From assembly GCA_964491625.1 (NCBI GenBank), contig CAZBIU010000036.1:1-29766 (forward strand): 29,766 bases of DNA, written 5' to 3'. Under the pieces are notes generated by a model. That model did no database searches. It was not told where the DNA came from and saw only the letters and a list, made by a program, of their open reading frames with translations. This document shows, piece after piece, positions 16,202 to 23,816 of the stretch. This DNA comes from Fen-1118 sp964491625. GTDB lineage: Bacteria > Myxococcota_A > Polyangia > Fen-1088. Numbering within the stretch: the first letter of the stretch is position 1; each line of letters begins with the position of its first letter. The position numbers were made by a program, and so were the translations under genes.

Positions 16202-18106
16202 ATGTCGAGGAAACCTCCCTTGCGCGGTGTGCTCGTGAGTGCCTACGTCCTGTTCGCTTGCGCAACAGGCTGCCGGCCGGGCGCGCCCTTGCCCATGCCC
16301 GATGCCTTGCGCTCTGACGGTCTGAAGCTGACCGTCGGCCCGCCCTCGCTGGTGGTCCGGCCTGGCAGCGCTGGACGCATTCAATTTCAGCTCCTCGACG
16401 ACCAGAACCAACCGATTTCCGACTACCCGATCGCGTACTCGATCGTCCCCGAACCCGACTACAGCAGCGACGTACCGGCTCGCCTGTCCACCGACGTTAG
16501 CTTGACAGACCAGCATGGGACGACCGAGCTTGAGGTGCTCGCGGATCAGGCGAGTCCCGACGCGGGTGACACCGCCTTCTTCGTGCAGGGCACCGCCCCG
16601 GGCGCCGATCCCGCCGCCCCCGTCGAGGTCAGGGTGACTGTCAACCCGTACTCGGTGCAGATCTTCCCTGTGGCCGCCATCGAGTTCATCAGCACCAGTA
16701 CGATTGCGAAGAGTCGCCTGCTGTTCTACGACGACCTGACCTGCGACCAGCTTGACCTAGTCAATCTTTCCGCGGCACCCATCCGTCCGCGCTGGTCCCC
16801 CGACGTGGATCCTGGATCATCCAGGATCTTCACCGGAGTGTCAGGCAAGGACACCGACGCAGTGGTCGGACTCGGCCTTGACTCGAACAACGTGGTGCGG
16901 GTCGCGGGCTGCCTCGACCTGCTCGGCGGCTCGCTCGTGGAAGACCAAACCATGAGCGCGACGCTGGTGATGGATCACCTGTTCCCGATTCTAACCGGGA
17001 ACTACCTGGTGACCTCCGACATCACGCTGGCGCCTCCCGTGCTGCCCGATGTGGTCGCCATTCAAGCCGCATGGCAGGAATGGTCGCGGTGTCCGGTAGA
17101 CCCAGCTCGCCTCTGGCTCGATTGCACCATCGATGCACTGGCCGCGGGCACCGGCGATCCCAACGACTGCGTACCAGTGCCGGGAGGCGAAGGCCCGCTC
17201 GGCTCGCAACTGGAACCGCTGCGGGGAGTAGTCGTCCCGGCGCTGGGCTCGGCCGTTGTATCGGACGCGTCGACCGCCCCGTGTCGCGACGCCGTCGACA
17301 GCAGTGGAAACCCGAGCCTCGAAGCTGTTGTCCGCGGCTTGTTCGATGGCGCGCGCGGCTCCTTGTCAGATCTGAAGGTCGAGGCATTCCCAAGCGAGAT
17401 CGCGACCCTTCTCGCTTCATTCCGCATCGACTCGACTATGAACATCATGCCGGACGTCGCACTCAACAACTATTTGGTCGACCACGACCTAGTGGACATT
17501 GCGTTTCCCACGGCCGTCGGCCCATCGCCCGTTCTTCTGAGCATGACAGCGCTAGGGGCTCGTGGCTCGGACGCCACTGGCATCGAGGCAACCGTAAGGA
17601 ATGGGATCTTCACTCTTCCAGCCCACGGTTTTGCGTTGCGCCTCGGCAGCGATGCGCGCTACGCGTTTGAAGGCAGCAGCCTCAAGACGCGGGGCGTTTC
17701 CAGTGCGACCGCGCTGGTGGATGCGATTGTTGGCATGGCGACCATTTCCGATGGTGATAAGTCGCTGTCTGGCTGCGACGCTATGGACGCGACCCTATGC
17801 GACCGGCTGACGGCACCGCGCGGGTGCCTGCTCGGCGCATGCCGCGCCGGGCTTACCGCGTTGGCGCAGAAGCTAGAAGGAGCTTTCACCAGGCTCGACG
17901 GCGGCGGGCTCGACTTCTTCCTGTTGGGCTCGGCCGCGGTCATAGACCTCACCAACGATGGGCAGGCGGACGCGCTAGGCACGCCCAAGGGCGCAACACT
18001 TTCGGCCGGCCCCGGGCAATGGGCCGCCGAGATCCGGGCACAGCGGGGAACCTCGCGAGTCGTTGGCACATGGTCGGCTACCCGAGCCATGGCCACATCG
18101 CCTTGA
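16202..18106 (+). CDS. Large putative lipoprotein with Ig-like N-terminal domain
   Basis: 634 residues from the ATG at 16202; earlier in-frame starts overlap dnaE and carry no signal. The signal peptide ends in a lipobox-like ATGC (Cys24). Residues ~40-150 resemble a bacterial Ig-like (Big/invasin-type) domain: LVVRPGSAGRIQFQLLDDQNQPISDYPI, later DQHGTTELEVLAD and VEVRVTV. The remainder (about 150-634) is a beta-rich region of unknown family with several cysteines (CDQLD, GCLDLL, RCPVD, DCTID, CDAMDATLCDR, GCLLGAC) suggesting disulfides. This points to a secreted or outer-membrane surface protein. The gene begins a plus-strand run; 97 bases separate it from the kinase, so it may have its own transcript. 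The function is unknown. Confidence 0.7.
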   Translation: MSRKPPLRGVLVSAYVLFACATGCRPGAPLPMPDALRSDGLKLTVGPPSLVVRPGSAGRIQFQLLDDQNQPISDYPIAYSIVPEPDYSSDVPARLSTDVSLTDQHGTTELEVLADQASPDAGDTAFFVQGTAPGADPAAPVEVRVTVNPYSVQIFPVAAIEFISTSTIAKSRLLFYDDLTCDQLDLVNLSAAPIRPRWSPDVDPGSSRIFTGVSGKDTDAVVGLGLDSNNVVRVAGCLDLLGGSLVEDQTMSATLVMDHLFPILTGNYLVTSDITLAPPVLPDVVAIQAAWQEWSRCPVDPARLWLDCTIDALAAGTGDPNDCVPVPGGEGPLGSQLEPLRGVVVPALGSAVVSDASTAPCRDAVDSSGNPSLEAVVRGLFDGARGSLSDLKVEAFPSEIATLLASFRIDSTMNIMPDVALNNYLVDHDLVDIAFPTAVGPSPVLLSMTALGARGSDATGIEATVRNGIFTLPAHGFALRLGSDARYAFEGSSLKTRGVSSATALVDAIVGMATISDGDKSLSGCDAMDATLCDRLTAPRGCLLGACRAGLTALAQKLEGAFTRLDGGGLDFFLLGSAAVIDLTNDGQADALGTPKGATLSAGPGQWAAEIRAQRGTSRVVGTWSATRAMATSP

Positions 18107-18190
18107 GAGCTGGGCGCCATTGTCCGGCCTGCTGGTGGGGATTTATCACATGAGCTCTAGCCCAGAGATGCTGGCCGTGCGATGATCTCC

Positions 18191-18203
18191 CTCAACGGTT
18201 GAG
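18191..18203. promoter_or_regulatory. Palindrome abutting the kinase start codon
   Basis: CTCAAC-G-GTTGAG is a perfect 6+1+6 inverted repeat ending one base before the ATG at 18204. It occupies the place where a ribosome binding site would lie, and no Shine-Dalgarno sequence is visible. It could be a transcription-factor operator or an RNA stem that limits initiation; chance is possible at this size. Confidence 0.4.
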
Positions 18204-19985
18204 ATGGCTCGCAATCCGGGCACTGAACTAGAACCGGCAAGTACCCCGGTCCGGACCGGAACCGGTACGGGGATAGCTGCAACCTCCGGAGGAGCGGCAC
18301 GCACCGGATCTGGCTCGATTCCGCCCATCAGGACCGGTGTCACGGGAACCCATTCCCAGGCGCCGGTCGCCCTGGCGGGCATCACCCCGCCTCCCACGAC
18401 CAGCGGATTGCATGCGCCCGCGACCACGCCCGGCCCGGTGACCCAAGAATTCGTCACGCTGGGACGCTATCAGCTTCTGTCGCGCCTCGCGGTGGGCGGC
18501 ATGGCCGAGGTGTACCTGGCCCGGCAGGGCGAGATCTCTGGATTCAAAACCCTGGTGGTGGTGAAGAAGGTTCTGCCCCACCTGGCGGTAAAGCCGGATT
18601 TCATCGCCATGTTCCTCGACGAGGCCCGCATCGCCTCGATGCTGGACCACCCGAACGTCGTACGCATCAGCGAGGTGGGACGCGCCGGCGAAGAGTACTT
18701 CCTTGCGATGGAGCTCGTGCAAGGCAAGTCGCTTGCATCGCTGCTGCAGCACGGCGAGAAGACCAAGACCCCGCTTCCTCACAACCTGGCCGCGCTGGTG
18801 GTCGCCTACGCTTCCGCCGGGCTGCACTATGCGCATCAAGCCACGGACGCTTCTGGCAAGTCGCTGGGCCTCGTCCACCGGGATGTCTCGCCCCAGAACA
18901 TCATGATCTCGTTCGAGGGCTCGGTGAAGGTCATCGACTTCGGCATCGCGCGGGCGCTCGGTCGTCTGGGCGACACCAGCTCCGGCTCGCTCAAGGGCAA
19001 GCTCGGCTACATGGCGCCCGAGCAGGCGCGCGGCGAGCCGGTCGACCAGCGCGCCGACATCTTCTCGCTGGGGGTGGTGCTGTGGGAGTGCCTGGCAGCC
19101 CGCCGCCTGTTTCTCCGGGAAAACGAGCTGGCAACCCTGCGGGCCGTGGTCTACGAGCCCATTCCGCCCCCATCCAAATACGCCAAGGTCGACGCAACCC
19201 TGGAAGCCATCGTGATGTGCGCGCTCGACCGCAATCCCAACGAGCGCTTCCAGACCGCCGAGGAAATGAGGATCGCCCTCGACAAGTGGGTCTTCGCTTT
19301 CGGCGGGACCAGCACGCACGATCTGTCGGTGCTGATGAAGTCCTGGTTTCCAAGCGACCACAGCCAGTGGCAGCGCGCGGCGCGACTGGCGCTCGACATG
19401 CAGGAATCCGATCCTCCTATCGACGTGGCGTTCCCGAACCTGGCGGCCGGTCGTTCCAGTCACTCGCGCACCGGGTCCAGCCGCCCGGACGGCTCGGGCT
19501 CCGGCCCGAAATCGCGTACTGATTCGCTGGGCCGGCTGGTCCCCAGCGGGGTGACGGGGCCGCTCACGGCACCGCCACTTGCCCCGCCATCCAAAGGTTG
19601 GCTTTGGATTGCCCTGCCCTTCGCCGCGCTGGCCATCGGCGGCGGCTTGCTCGCGTACCGCTATCTCTCCAAGCCGGTAGCGACACAGACGGAGAGTAAG
19701 TCTGCCCAAGGGCCGGTCCGCCCCACCGTGGAGATCCTGCCAGTTGCCCCGAGAGCAAAAGCCACGGACAGCACTGAAAGCGCCTCTGCGGCCACGAGCC
19801 ATGGCGGCGAGGCGGTGCGTCCGCACGAACCAGGCACGACCGATGAGGTTGCAGCAAGGAAGAAGCACGCCTCGCGAGCAAGGGAGCATGAAGAGGAGGC
19901 GGCCCAGACAGGAAGACGTTCCAATCCCTACCAAGACAAACCCGTGGCGAAAAAGCCCAAAGAGTTCCGTCCGAATCCCTTCTAA
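18204..19985 (+). CDS. Membrane-anchored Ser/Thr protein kinase (PknB/myxobacterial type)
   Basis: 593 residues. An 86-residue Thr/Gly/Pro-rich N-terminal tail precedes the kinase domain (about 87-365): glycine loop LAVGGMAEVYLA, ATP-binding Lys121 in VVVKKV, Glu in the alphaC helix (LDEARIAS), catalytic loop HRDVSPQN (Asp227), DFG (245-247) and APE (271-273). All catalytic residues are present, so it should be active. After a Ser/Gly-rich linker a single membrane helix (465-487) leads to a basic, Pro-rich C-terminal tail (~100 residues) outside the cytoplasm, with no PASTA or other known sensor. The HRDVSPQN loop is typical of myxobacterial kinases. Sixteen bases downstream starts a TPR membrane protein, a frequent partner gene in this group. 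The substrate is unknown. Confidence 0.93.
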   Translation: MARNPGTELEPASTPVRTGTGTGIAATSGGAARTGSGSIPPIRTGVTGTHSQAPVALAGITPPPTTSGLHAPATTPGPVTQEFVTLGRYQLLSRLAVGGMAEVYLARQGEISGFKTLVVVKKVLPHLAVKPDFIAMFLDEARIASMLDHPNVVRISEVGRAGEEYFLAMELVQGKSLASLLQHGEKTKTPLPHNLAALVVAYASAGLHYAHQATDASGKSLGLVHRDVSPQNIMISFEGSVKVIDFGIARALGRLGDTSSGSLKGKLGYMAPEQARGEPVDQRADIFSLGVVLWECLAARRLFLRENELATLRAVVYEPIPPPSKYAKVDATLEAIVMCALDRNPNERFQTAEEMRIALDKWVFAFGGTSTHDLSVLMKSWFPSDHSQWQRAARLALDMQESDPPIDVAFPNLAAGRSSHSRTGSSRPDGSGSGPKSRTDSLGRLVPSGVTGPLTAPPLAPPSKGWLWIALPFAALAIGGGLLAYRYLSKPVATQTESKSAQGPVRPTVEILPVAPRAKATDSTESASAATSHGGEAVRPHEPGTTDEVAARKKHASRAREHEEEAAQTGRRSNPYQDKPVAKKPKEFRPNPF

Positions 19986-20000
19986 CCCAAAGCGACGCCA

Positions 20001-20951
20001 ATGAAGCACACCTCTCTCGCACACCGATTGTCCGGACCATTCGCGGCATGCCTGTTCGCGTTTCTGTTGTTGGGGCCAAGCCTGGTTCGGGCCGCCGAAT
20101 GCCCTGCATCTTCGCCGGAGGATCCCCAGGAGCGCAGACGGCTGGCCAAGGACTGGTTCAACGCCGCCCAGCAGTCAGAAGACTCAGGCGACTATGCCGA
20201 GGCGACGCGCGCCTACGCCTGTTCCTACAAGATGGTTGCCCACCCCAACACCGCGTTCAACCTCGGCCGCGTGGCCGAACGCAGCGGCGACAATGACCTC
20301 GCCCTCAAGATGTTCAAGGCGTACTTGACCCTGAAGCCCGACGCGGCCGACAAGGACGAGGTCAAAGCCAGGGTCAAGGCGTTGGAAGAAAAGATGGCCG
20401 CGGCCGAAAGTGCCCCGCCTGCCAGCGCCCCGGTCACCGGTACCGAGAACACACCGCCAGCCGCCGCCGACAATTCCGCCGAGGGACCGGGCGATGCCGT
20501 CGCGCCCCCGCCCGAGACGCCGCCCCCAGCGCCACCGACGGTCGCCAGGCAGCCCGAGCCGGAGCCAGAGGCCCCGCCCTCGCGCAAGTTGGAGTGGGTG
20601 ATCGGCGGCGCATCTGCTGCCGTGCTGCTAGGGGGCGTCGTCTTCAACCTGGCTGCGCGAAGCAAGATGAGCAACTGCCAGAACGATGCCGCCGTGACGG
20701 ACGGTCACCAAAATCCCACACGACTCGGGACCGCCAGTGACGAATGCAATGCCGCGCGCCCGTTAGCGTATACGTCGTATGTGATGTTCGGCGTGGCCGC
20801 CGCAGGGGCCGTGACCGACGCCCTCCTTCTGATTCTGCGCGGTAGCAGCAGCAGCGGGTCGTCCTCGGGCCCTACCGACGATACTCCCCCGCCGGTCGGG
20901 CTCCTGCCGTTGCAGGGCGGCGGCGGGCTGGTCGCGCGTGGTCGGTTCTAG
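20001..20951 (+). CDS. TPR protein with Pro-rich linker and two membrane helices
   Basis: 316 residues. A signal peptide (hydrophobic stretch about 14-30, cut near RAAEC) precedes two to three TPR-like helical repeats (about 45-135: AKDWFNAAQQSEDSGDYAEATRAYACSYK, then NTAFNLGRVAERSGDNDLALKMFKAYL). Next comes a Pro/Ala-rich linker (~140-195), then two hydrophobic helices (about 200-217 and 255-278) separated by a small loop with two cysteines, and a Ser/Gly/Pro-rich tail. This architecture is common beside Ser/Thr kinases in myxobacteria and may scaffold or sense envelope state. It lies 15 bases after the kinase stop, so the two are probably one operon. Its end overlaps the mutH start by 14 bases. 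Confidence 0.75.
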   Translation: MKHTSLAHRLSGPFAACLFAFLLLGPSLVRAAECPASSPEDPQERRRLAKDWFNAAQQSEDSGDYAEATRAYACSYKMVAHPNTAFNLGRVAERSGDNDLALKMFKAYLTLKPDAADKDEVKARVKALEEKMAAAESAPPASAPVTGTENTPPAAADNSAEGPGDAVAPPPETPPPAPPTVARQPEPEPEAPPSRKLEWVIGGASAAVLLGGVVFNLAARSKMSNCQNDAAVTDGHQNPTRLGTASDECNAARPLAYTSYVMFGVAAAGAVTDALLLILRGSSSSGSSSGPTDDTPPPVGLLPLQGGGGLVARGRF

Positions 20952-21654
20952 CCGTACCACGCCGGCGGACGCCCCGATTTCGGATCTCGAATCCCTGCTT
21001 CGTCACGCGCGCTCGCTTCTGGGCGCCACGCTGGCAGACCTTGCGGAAGGCTTGGGCACGCCCGTGCCCGCGGGACAGGTCAAGACCAAGGGCTGGTCGG
21101 GCCGAGTCGTCGAGCGCGAGCTCGGCGCGGGCGACGGTGGGACGGCGGGGCCCGACTTTGCGGCGCTGGGGATCGAATTGAAGACGGTTCCGGTCGAGCG
21201 CGACCTGGTCCCGCTGGAATCGACCGCGGTCTGCCACATCGATCCGGTGGCCATCGCGGGCGAATCGTGGGACACGAGCTACGTCCGCAGCAAGCTCGCG
21301 AAGGTTCTCTTCATCGCGCTCGAAGTGCCGAGGCCAGAACCCGGCTTGAGCGGGTCGGTCGGCGACCGGCGCGTGGTCGCGGTGCGGTTGTGGTCGCCAT
21401 CGCCCGACGAAGAGGATCTCTTGCGCGCGGACTTCGAGCTGTTCGCGCGCGACTACTTTCGCCGCGGACGCGGGGCTGAGATCACCGGCCATCTGGGACG
21501 GGTCCTGCAGGTCCGGCCCAAGGCCCGGCGGGCCACCGACATGCGCGAAGCGTTCGGCTCGGATGGACAACCCGCGCGCATTGGGCGCTGCGGGTTCTAT
21601 CTTCGGCCGACTTTCATCTGCGGCATACTGCGCAGTGGAGAAACCATTCGATGA
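20938..21654 (+). CDS. mutH: DNA mismatch repair endonuclease MutH
   Basis: 238 residues (E. coli MutH has 229). In the known methyl-directed pathway MutH, activated by MutS/MutL, nicks the unmethylated strand at hemimethylated GATC. The active-site phrase DFAALGIELKT places Asp73, Glu80 and Lys82 exactly where E. coli has Asp70, Glu77 and Lys79, and the upstream Glu of VVERELGA matches Glu56. Further matches are KGWSGRVVE, ETSHVRHKLKRVLW-like WDTSYVRSKLAKVLF, LWSPSPDEED, ITGHLGRVLQVRPKA and GFYLRPTF. The start is a GTG at 20938 inside the TPR gene; no better start lies downstream. Its stop overlaps the TolC-family gene by ATGA. MutH is generally regarded as gammaproteobacterial, so its presence here suggests transfer or an unnoticed lineage. 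No mutS, mutL or dam is in the window. Confidence 0.9.
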   Translation: MVGSSRTTPADAPISDLESLLRHARSLLGATLADLAEGLGTPVPAGQVKTKGWSGRVVERELGAGDGGTAGPDFAALGIELKTVPVERDLVPLESTAVCHIDPVAIAGESWDTSYVRSKLAKVLFIALEVPRPEPGLSGSVGDRRVVAVRLWSPSPDEEDLLRADFELFARDYFRRGRGAEITGHLGRVLQVRPKARRATDMREAFGSDGQPARIGRCGFYLRPTFICGILRSGETIR

Positions 21655-23150
21655 GACGGCTTGTCCCTTCCGTTGTCGTGGTGCTGTTGGCTGTCGCGGG
21701 GCTCGCTGCTCGGGCGGAGGAGTCGAAGCCGCTCTCGCTCATGCAAGCTATCGAACGCGCCATGACCGGCAATCCGGATCTGCGGCGCGAACGGGTCGCG
21801 ATTGCAAAAGCGGCGGCCAGGCAGATCGAGGTCGCGGGTCAATTTGACTTCCGGCTGTCATCCCAGTTGGGAATTCAGCACGATGTTGTGCCGGCCTTGC
21901 CCGCGGTTCGCTGTGGACCATCGGACTGCGAGGATCTATCCGCCGGGAAGACCACAAACACGAGCTTCGGCCTCGGCCTTTCACGGCAGCTCGAAACAGG
22001 TGGAAGTCTCGGCCTCGTCGGCACCACCGGTCAAAGCAAGGCGTCTCTCTCTGATCCAAACCTGCTCGGCGGCACCATCTACCAAAGCAACCTAGCTCTA
22101 GTCTTTACCCATCCCCTGCTGCGCGGCCTGGGTACCGAGGTCACGTTGGCCAACGTGCGCAAGGCGCGCATCGAAAAGGATATGGCCGAGCTCAATCGGC
22201 AAATGCGTGCCTGCAACGTGGTTCGCGACGTGGCCATCGCCTACTGGGAGCTCGCCTACGCCACCCAGGAGCTGACGATCCGGCGCTCGGCGGTCGAGCT
22301 GGCGCAGGATCAGCTTCGCATGACCACGGCCATGATTGGGGTTGGCCGGCTCGCCGACGCCGACGCAGCCTCGGTCGAACGCGCCATCGCCCAAACAGAG
22401 GAAGAGCTGGCGACCGGCGAGCAAGAGCTCTACTTCCGCAGCCTCGATTTGCATGCGCTCTTCGGCGTCCCGGTGCGTGCGAGCCTCCCCTTGCTGGCGG
22501 CCACCGACGCCCCGCCAGCAAATCCGACCGCCTTCGACGAAGGCGCCGAAATCGCCCGCGCGCTTGCGGCCAATCCGCAACTGCGCGCCCTTCAACGAGG
22601 GGTCGAGCTGTCCGAGGAGGATCTCGCGGTCGCGAAAAATACCCTTCGGCCCCGACTGGATTTGACCGCCAAGATCGGCCCGGTGGGACGCAGCGAGGGG
22701 CTTGCCGATTCCCTTCACAACGCGGCGGGGTTCGGCGATATGGCGTGGTCGGCCGGGCTGACCTTCGAGCTACCCTTGCAGAACCGGACCACGCGCGGAC
22801 AGATGCTCGCGGCCGACGAAGGCCTCGGCCTTTCACGCGTCAACGCCGAGGCCTTTGCAATCAAGATCCGTGATCTGGTGCTGCGCGCGTCCCGAAGCAT
22901 CCGCACCGCCAGCAGGCGGGTCGAGCTGGGCCAGCGCGAGGCGGAGTTCGCACAAAAGAACCTGGACGCCGAGCGTGCCCGATTCCAGGCGGGACGGGCC
23001 ACCAACAACGATGTGCTTCTGCGCATGCAGGAACTGAAGGACGCGCAGACCCGACTCTTGCGCGCGACCGTGGACCAAAGTGAGTCCGAGATCGCACTCT
23101 CCGCCGTGACCGCGGACGTCCTCGACCGCTTCGGCGTGGTGTTGAAGTAA
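21651..23150 (+). CDS. TolC-family outer-membrane efflux protein
   Basis: 499 residues. A signal peptide ends near ARAEES. Two repeats of long alpha-helices and short beta-strands are seen, as in TolC: LSLMQAIERAMTGNPDLRRER starts the first repeat, and EIARALAANPQLRALQRGVELSEEDLAVAKNTLRPRLDLTA starts the second. Helices with RQMRACNVVRDVAIAYWELAYA and RFQAGRATNNDVLLRMQELKDAQTRLL are typical of the periplasmic tunnel. TolC trimers form the outer-membrane exit duct for RND, ABC or type I export systems. No inner-membrane pump or adaptor gene lies beside it. Its ATG is inside the mutH stop (ATGA), so it is translated from the same message. It converges on the TPR gene with five bases between stops. 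Confidence 0.9.
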   Translation: MRRLVPSVVVVLLAVAGLAARAEESKPLSLMQAIERAMTGNPDLRRERVAIAKAAARQIEVAGQFDFRLSSQLGIQHDVVPALPAVRCGPSDCEDLSAGKTTNTSFGLGLSRQLETGGSLGLVGTTGQSKASLSDPNLLGGTIYQSNLALVFTHPLLRGLGTEVTLANVRKARIEKDMAELNRQMRACNVVRDVAIAYWELAYATQELTIRRSAVELAQDQLRMTTAMIGVGRLADADAASVERAIAQTEEELATGEQELYFRSLDLHALFGVPVRASLPLLAATDAPPANPTAFDEGAEIARALAANPQLRALQRGVELSEEDLAVAKNTLRPRLDLTAKIGPVGRSEGLADSLHNAAGFGDMAWSAGLTFELPLQNRTTRGQMLAADEGLGLSRVNAEAFAIKIRDLVLRASRSIRTASRRVELGQREAEFAQKNLDAERARFQAGRATNNDVLLRMQELKDAQTRLLRATVDQSESEIALSAVTADVLDRFGVVLK

Positions 23151-23155
23151 GTGCC

Positions 23156-23782
23156 CTATTTGCCGCTGGCAGCGGCGAGGCCCTGCTGACCCAGGGGATT
23201 CTTGGGCGCGAATTCGAGCAGGGCCCTGAACACGGCCGCGCCTTCCTTCTTCTTGTGCAGCTTGAGCAGCGCCCAGCCGAGCCCGCTGCGCGCCTCGGTG
23301 TCGCTGGGATAATCATCGATGACTTTCTGATAAAGCGTCTTCGATTCGGCAAACTTGCCCTGGTTGTAGAGCGCAAAGGCCAAGCGCAATGTCCCCAAGT
23401 AGCTCTCGGGATCAAGCGTGAGAAGCGCCCTTGCGTGCTTCTCCGCGTTCGCCCATTGCTTCTCGGCCAGCAGGGGCAAGAGGATACCGAGCCTCGGTTC
23501 CACCGCTCTCGGCGCCGCAGCTATGGCCTTGCTGTATTCCTCGATGGCGGGTTGATTCTGGCCCAGGCGATACTGCAGCCAACCCTTGCGCAGAAGTGCG
23601 ACATAGGAACCGCTGTTTGCCGGAGAAAGCTTGTCCAGGGCAGCCATAGCTTCTTGATCCTTGCCGAGCGCCTCCTGGTCGTACGACTCCTGAAAGAAAG
23701 CCGAATCGGCAGAGGTCTTTGCGGCTTGCGCTGCGGCGGCGACGCCAAGGGATGCGACAGCGACGAGGTACACCAGTTTCAT
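23156..23782 (-). CDS. Periplasmic TPR-repeat protein, 208 aa
   Basis: The ATG at 23782 is preceded by AAGGAG at a good distance, and the product starts with a clean signal peptide (MKLVYLVAVASLGVAAAAQAA). Longer frames up to 24058 lie inside the neighbouring coding region and are rejected. About five TPR-like helical repeats follow (for example GSYVALLRKGWLQYRLGQNQPAIEEYSKAI and ESYLGTLRLAFALYNQGKFAESKTLYQKVI), ending in NPLGQQGLAAASGK. TPRs bind proteins or peptides. It is the last gene of the minus-strand operon, 34 bases after the urea-transporter/M23 gene, so it may be a periplasmic partner of that protein. Confidence 0.8.
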   Translation of the reverse strand: MKLVYLVAVASLGVAAAAQAAKTSADSAFFQESYDQEALGKDQEAMAALDKLSPANSGSYVALLRKGWLQYRLGQNQPAIEEYSKAIAAAPRAVEPRLGILLPLLAEKQWANAEKHARALLTLDPESYLGTLRLAFALYNQGKFAESKTLYQKVIDDYPSDTEARSGLGWALLKLHKKKEGAAVFRALLEFAPKNPLGQQGLAAASGK

Positions 23783-23816
23783 TGCGACTCCTTCACGGTA
23801 TTGCGAAATCCCTGGC

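Noticed and set aside
18243..18275. Cluster of CCGG palindromes (GGTCCGGACC, ACCGGAACCGGT) near the kinase start.
   Set aside because: It lies inside the coding sequence and is explained by repeated Thr-Gly/Arg codons in the low-complexity N-terminal tail.
18228..20024. A 598-codon minus-strand frame.
   Set aside because: It is antisense to the Ser/Thr kinase, whose catalytic motifs are complete.
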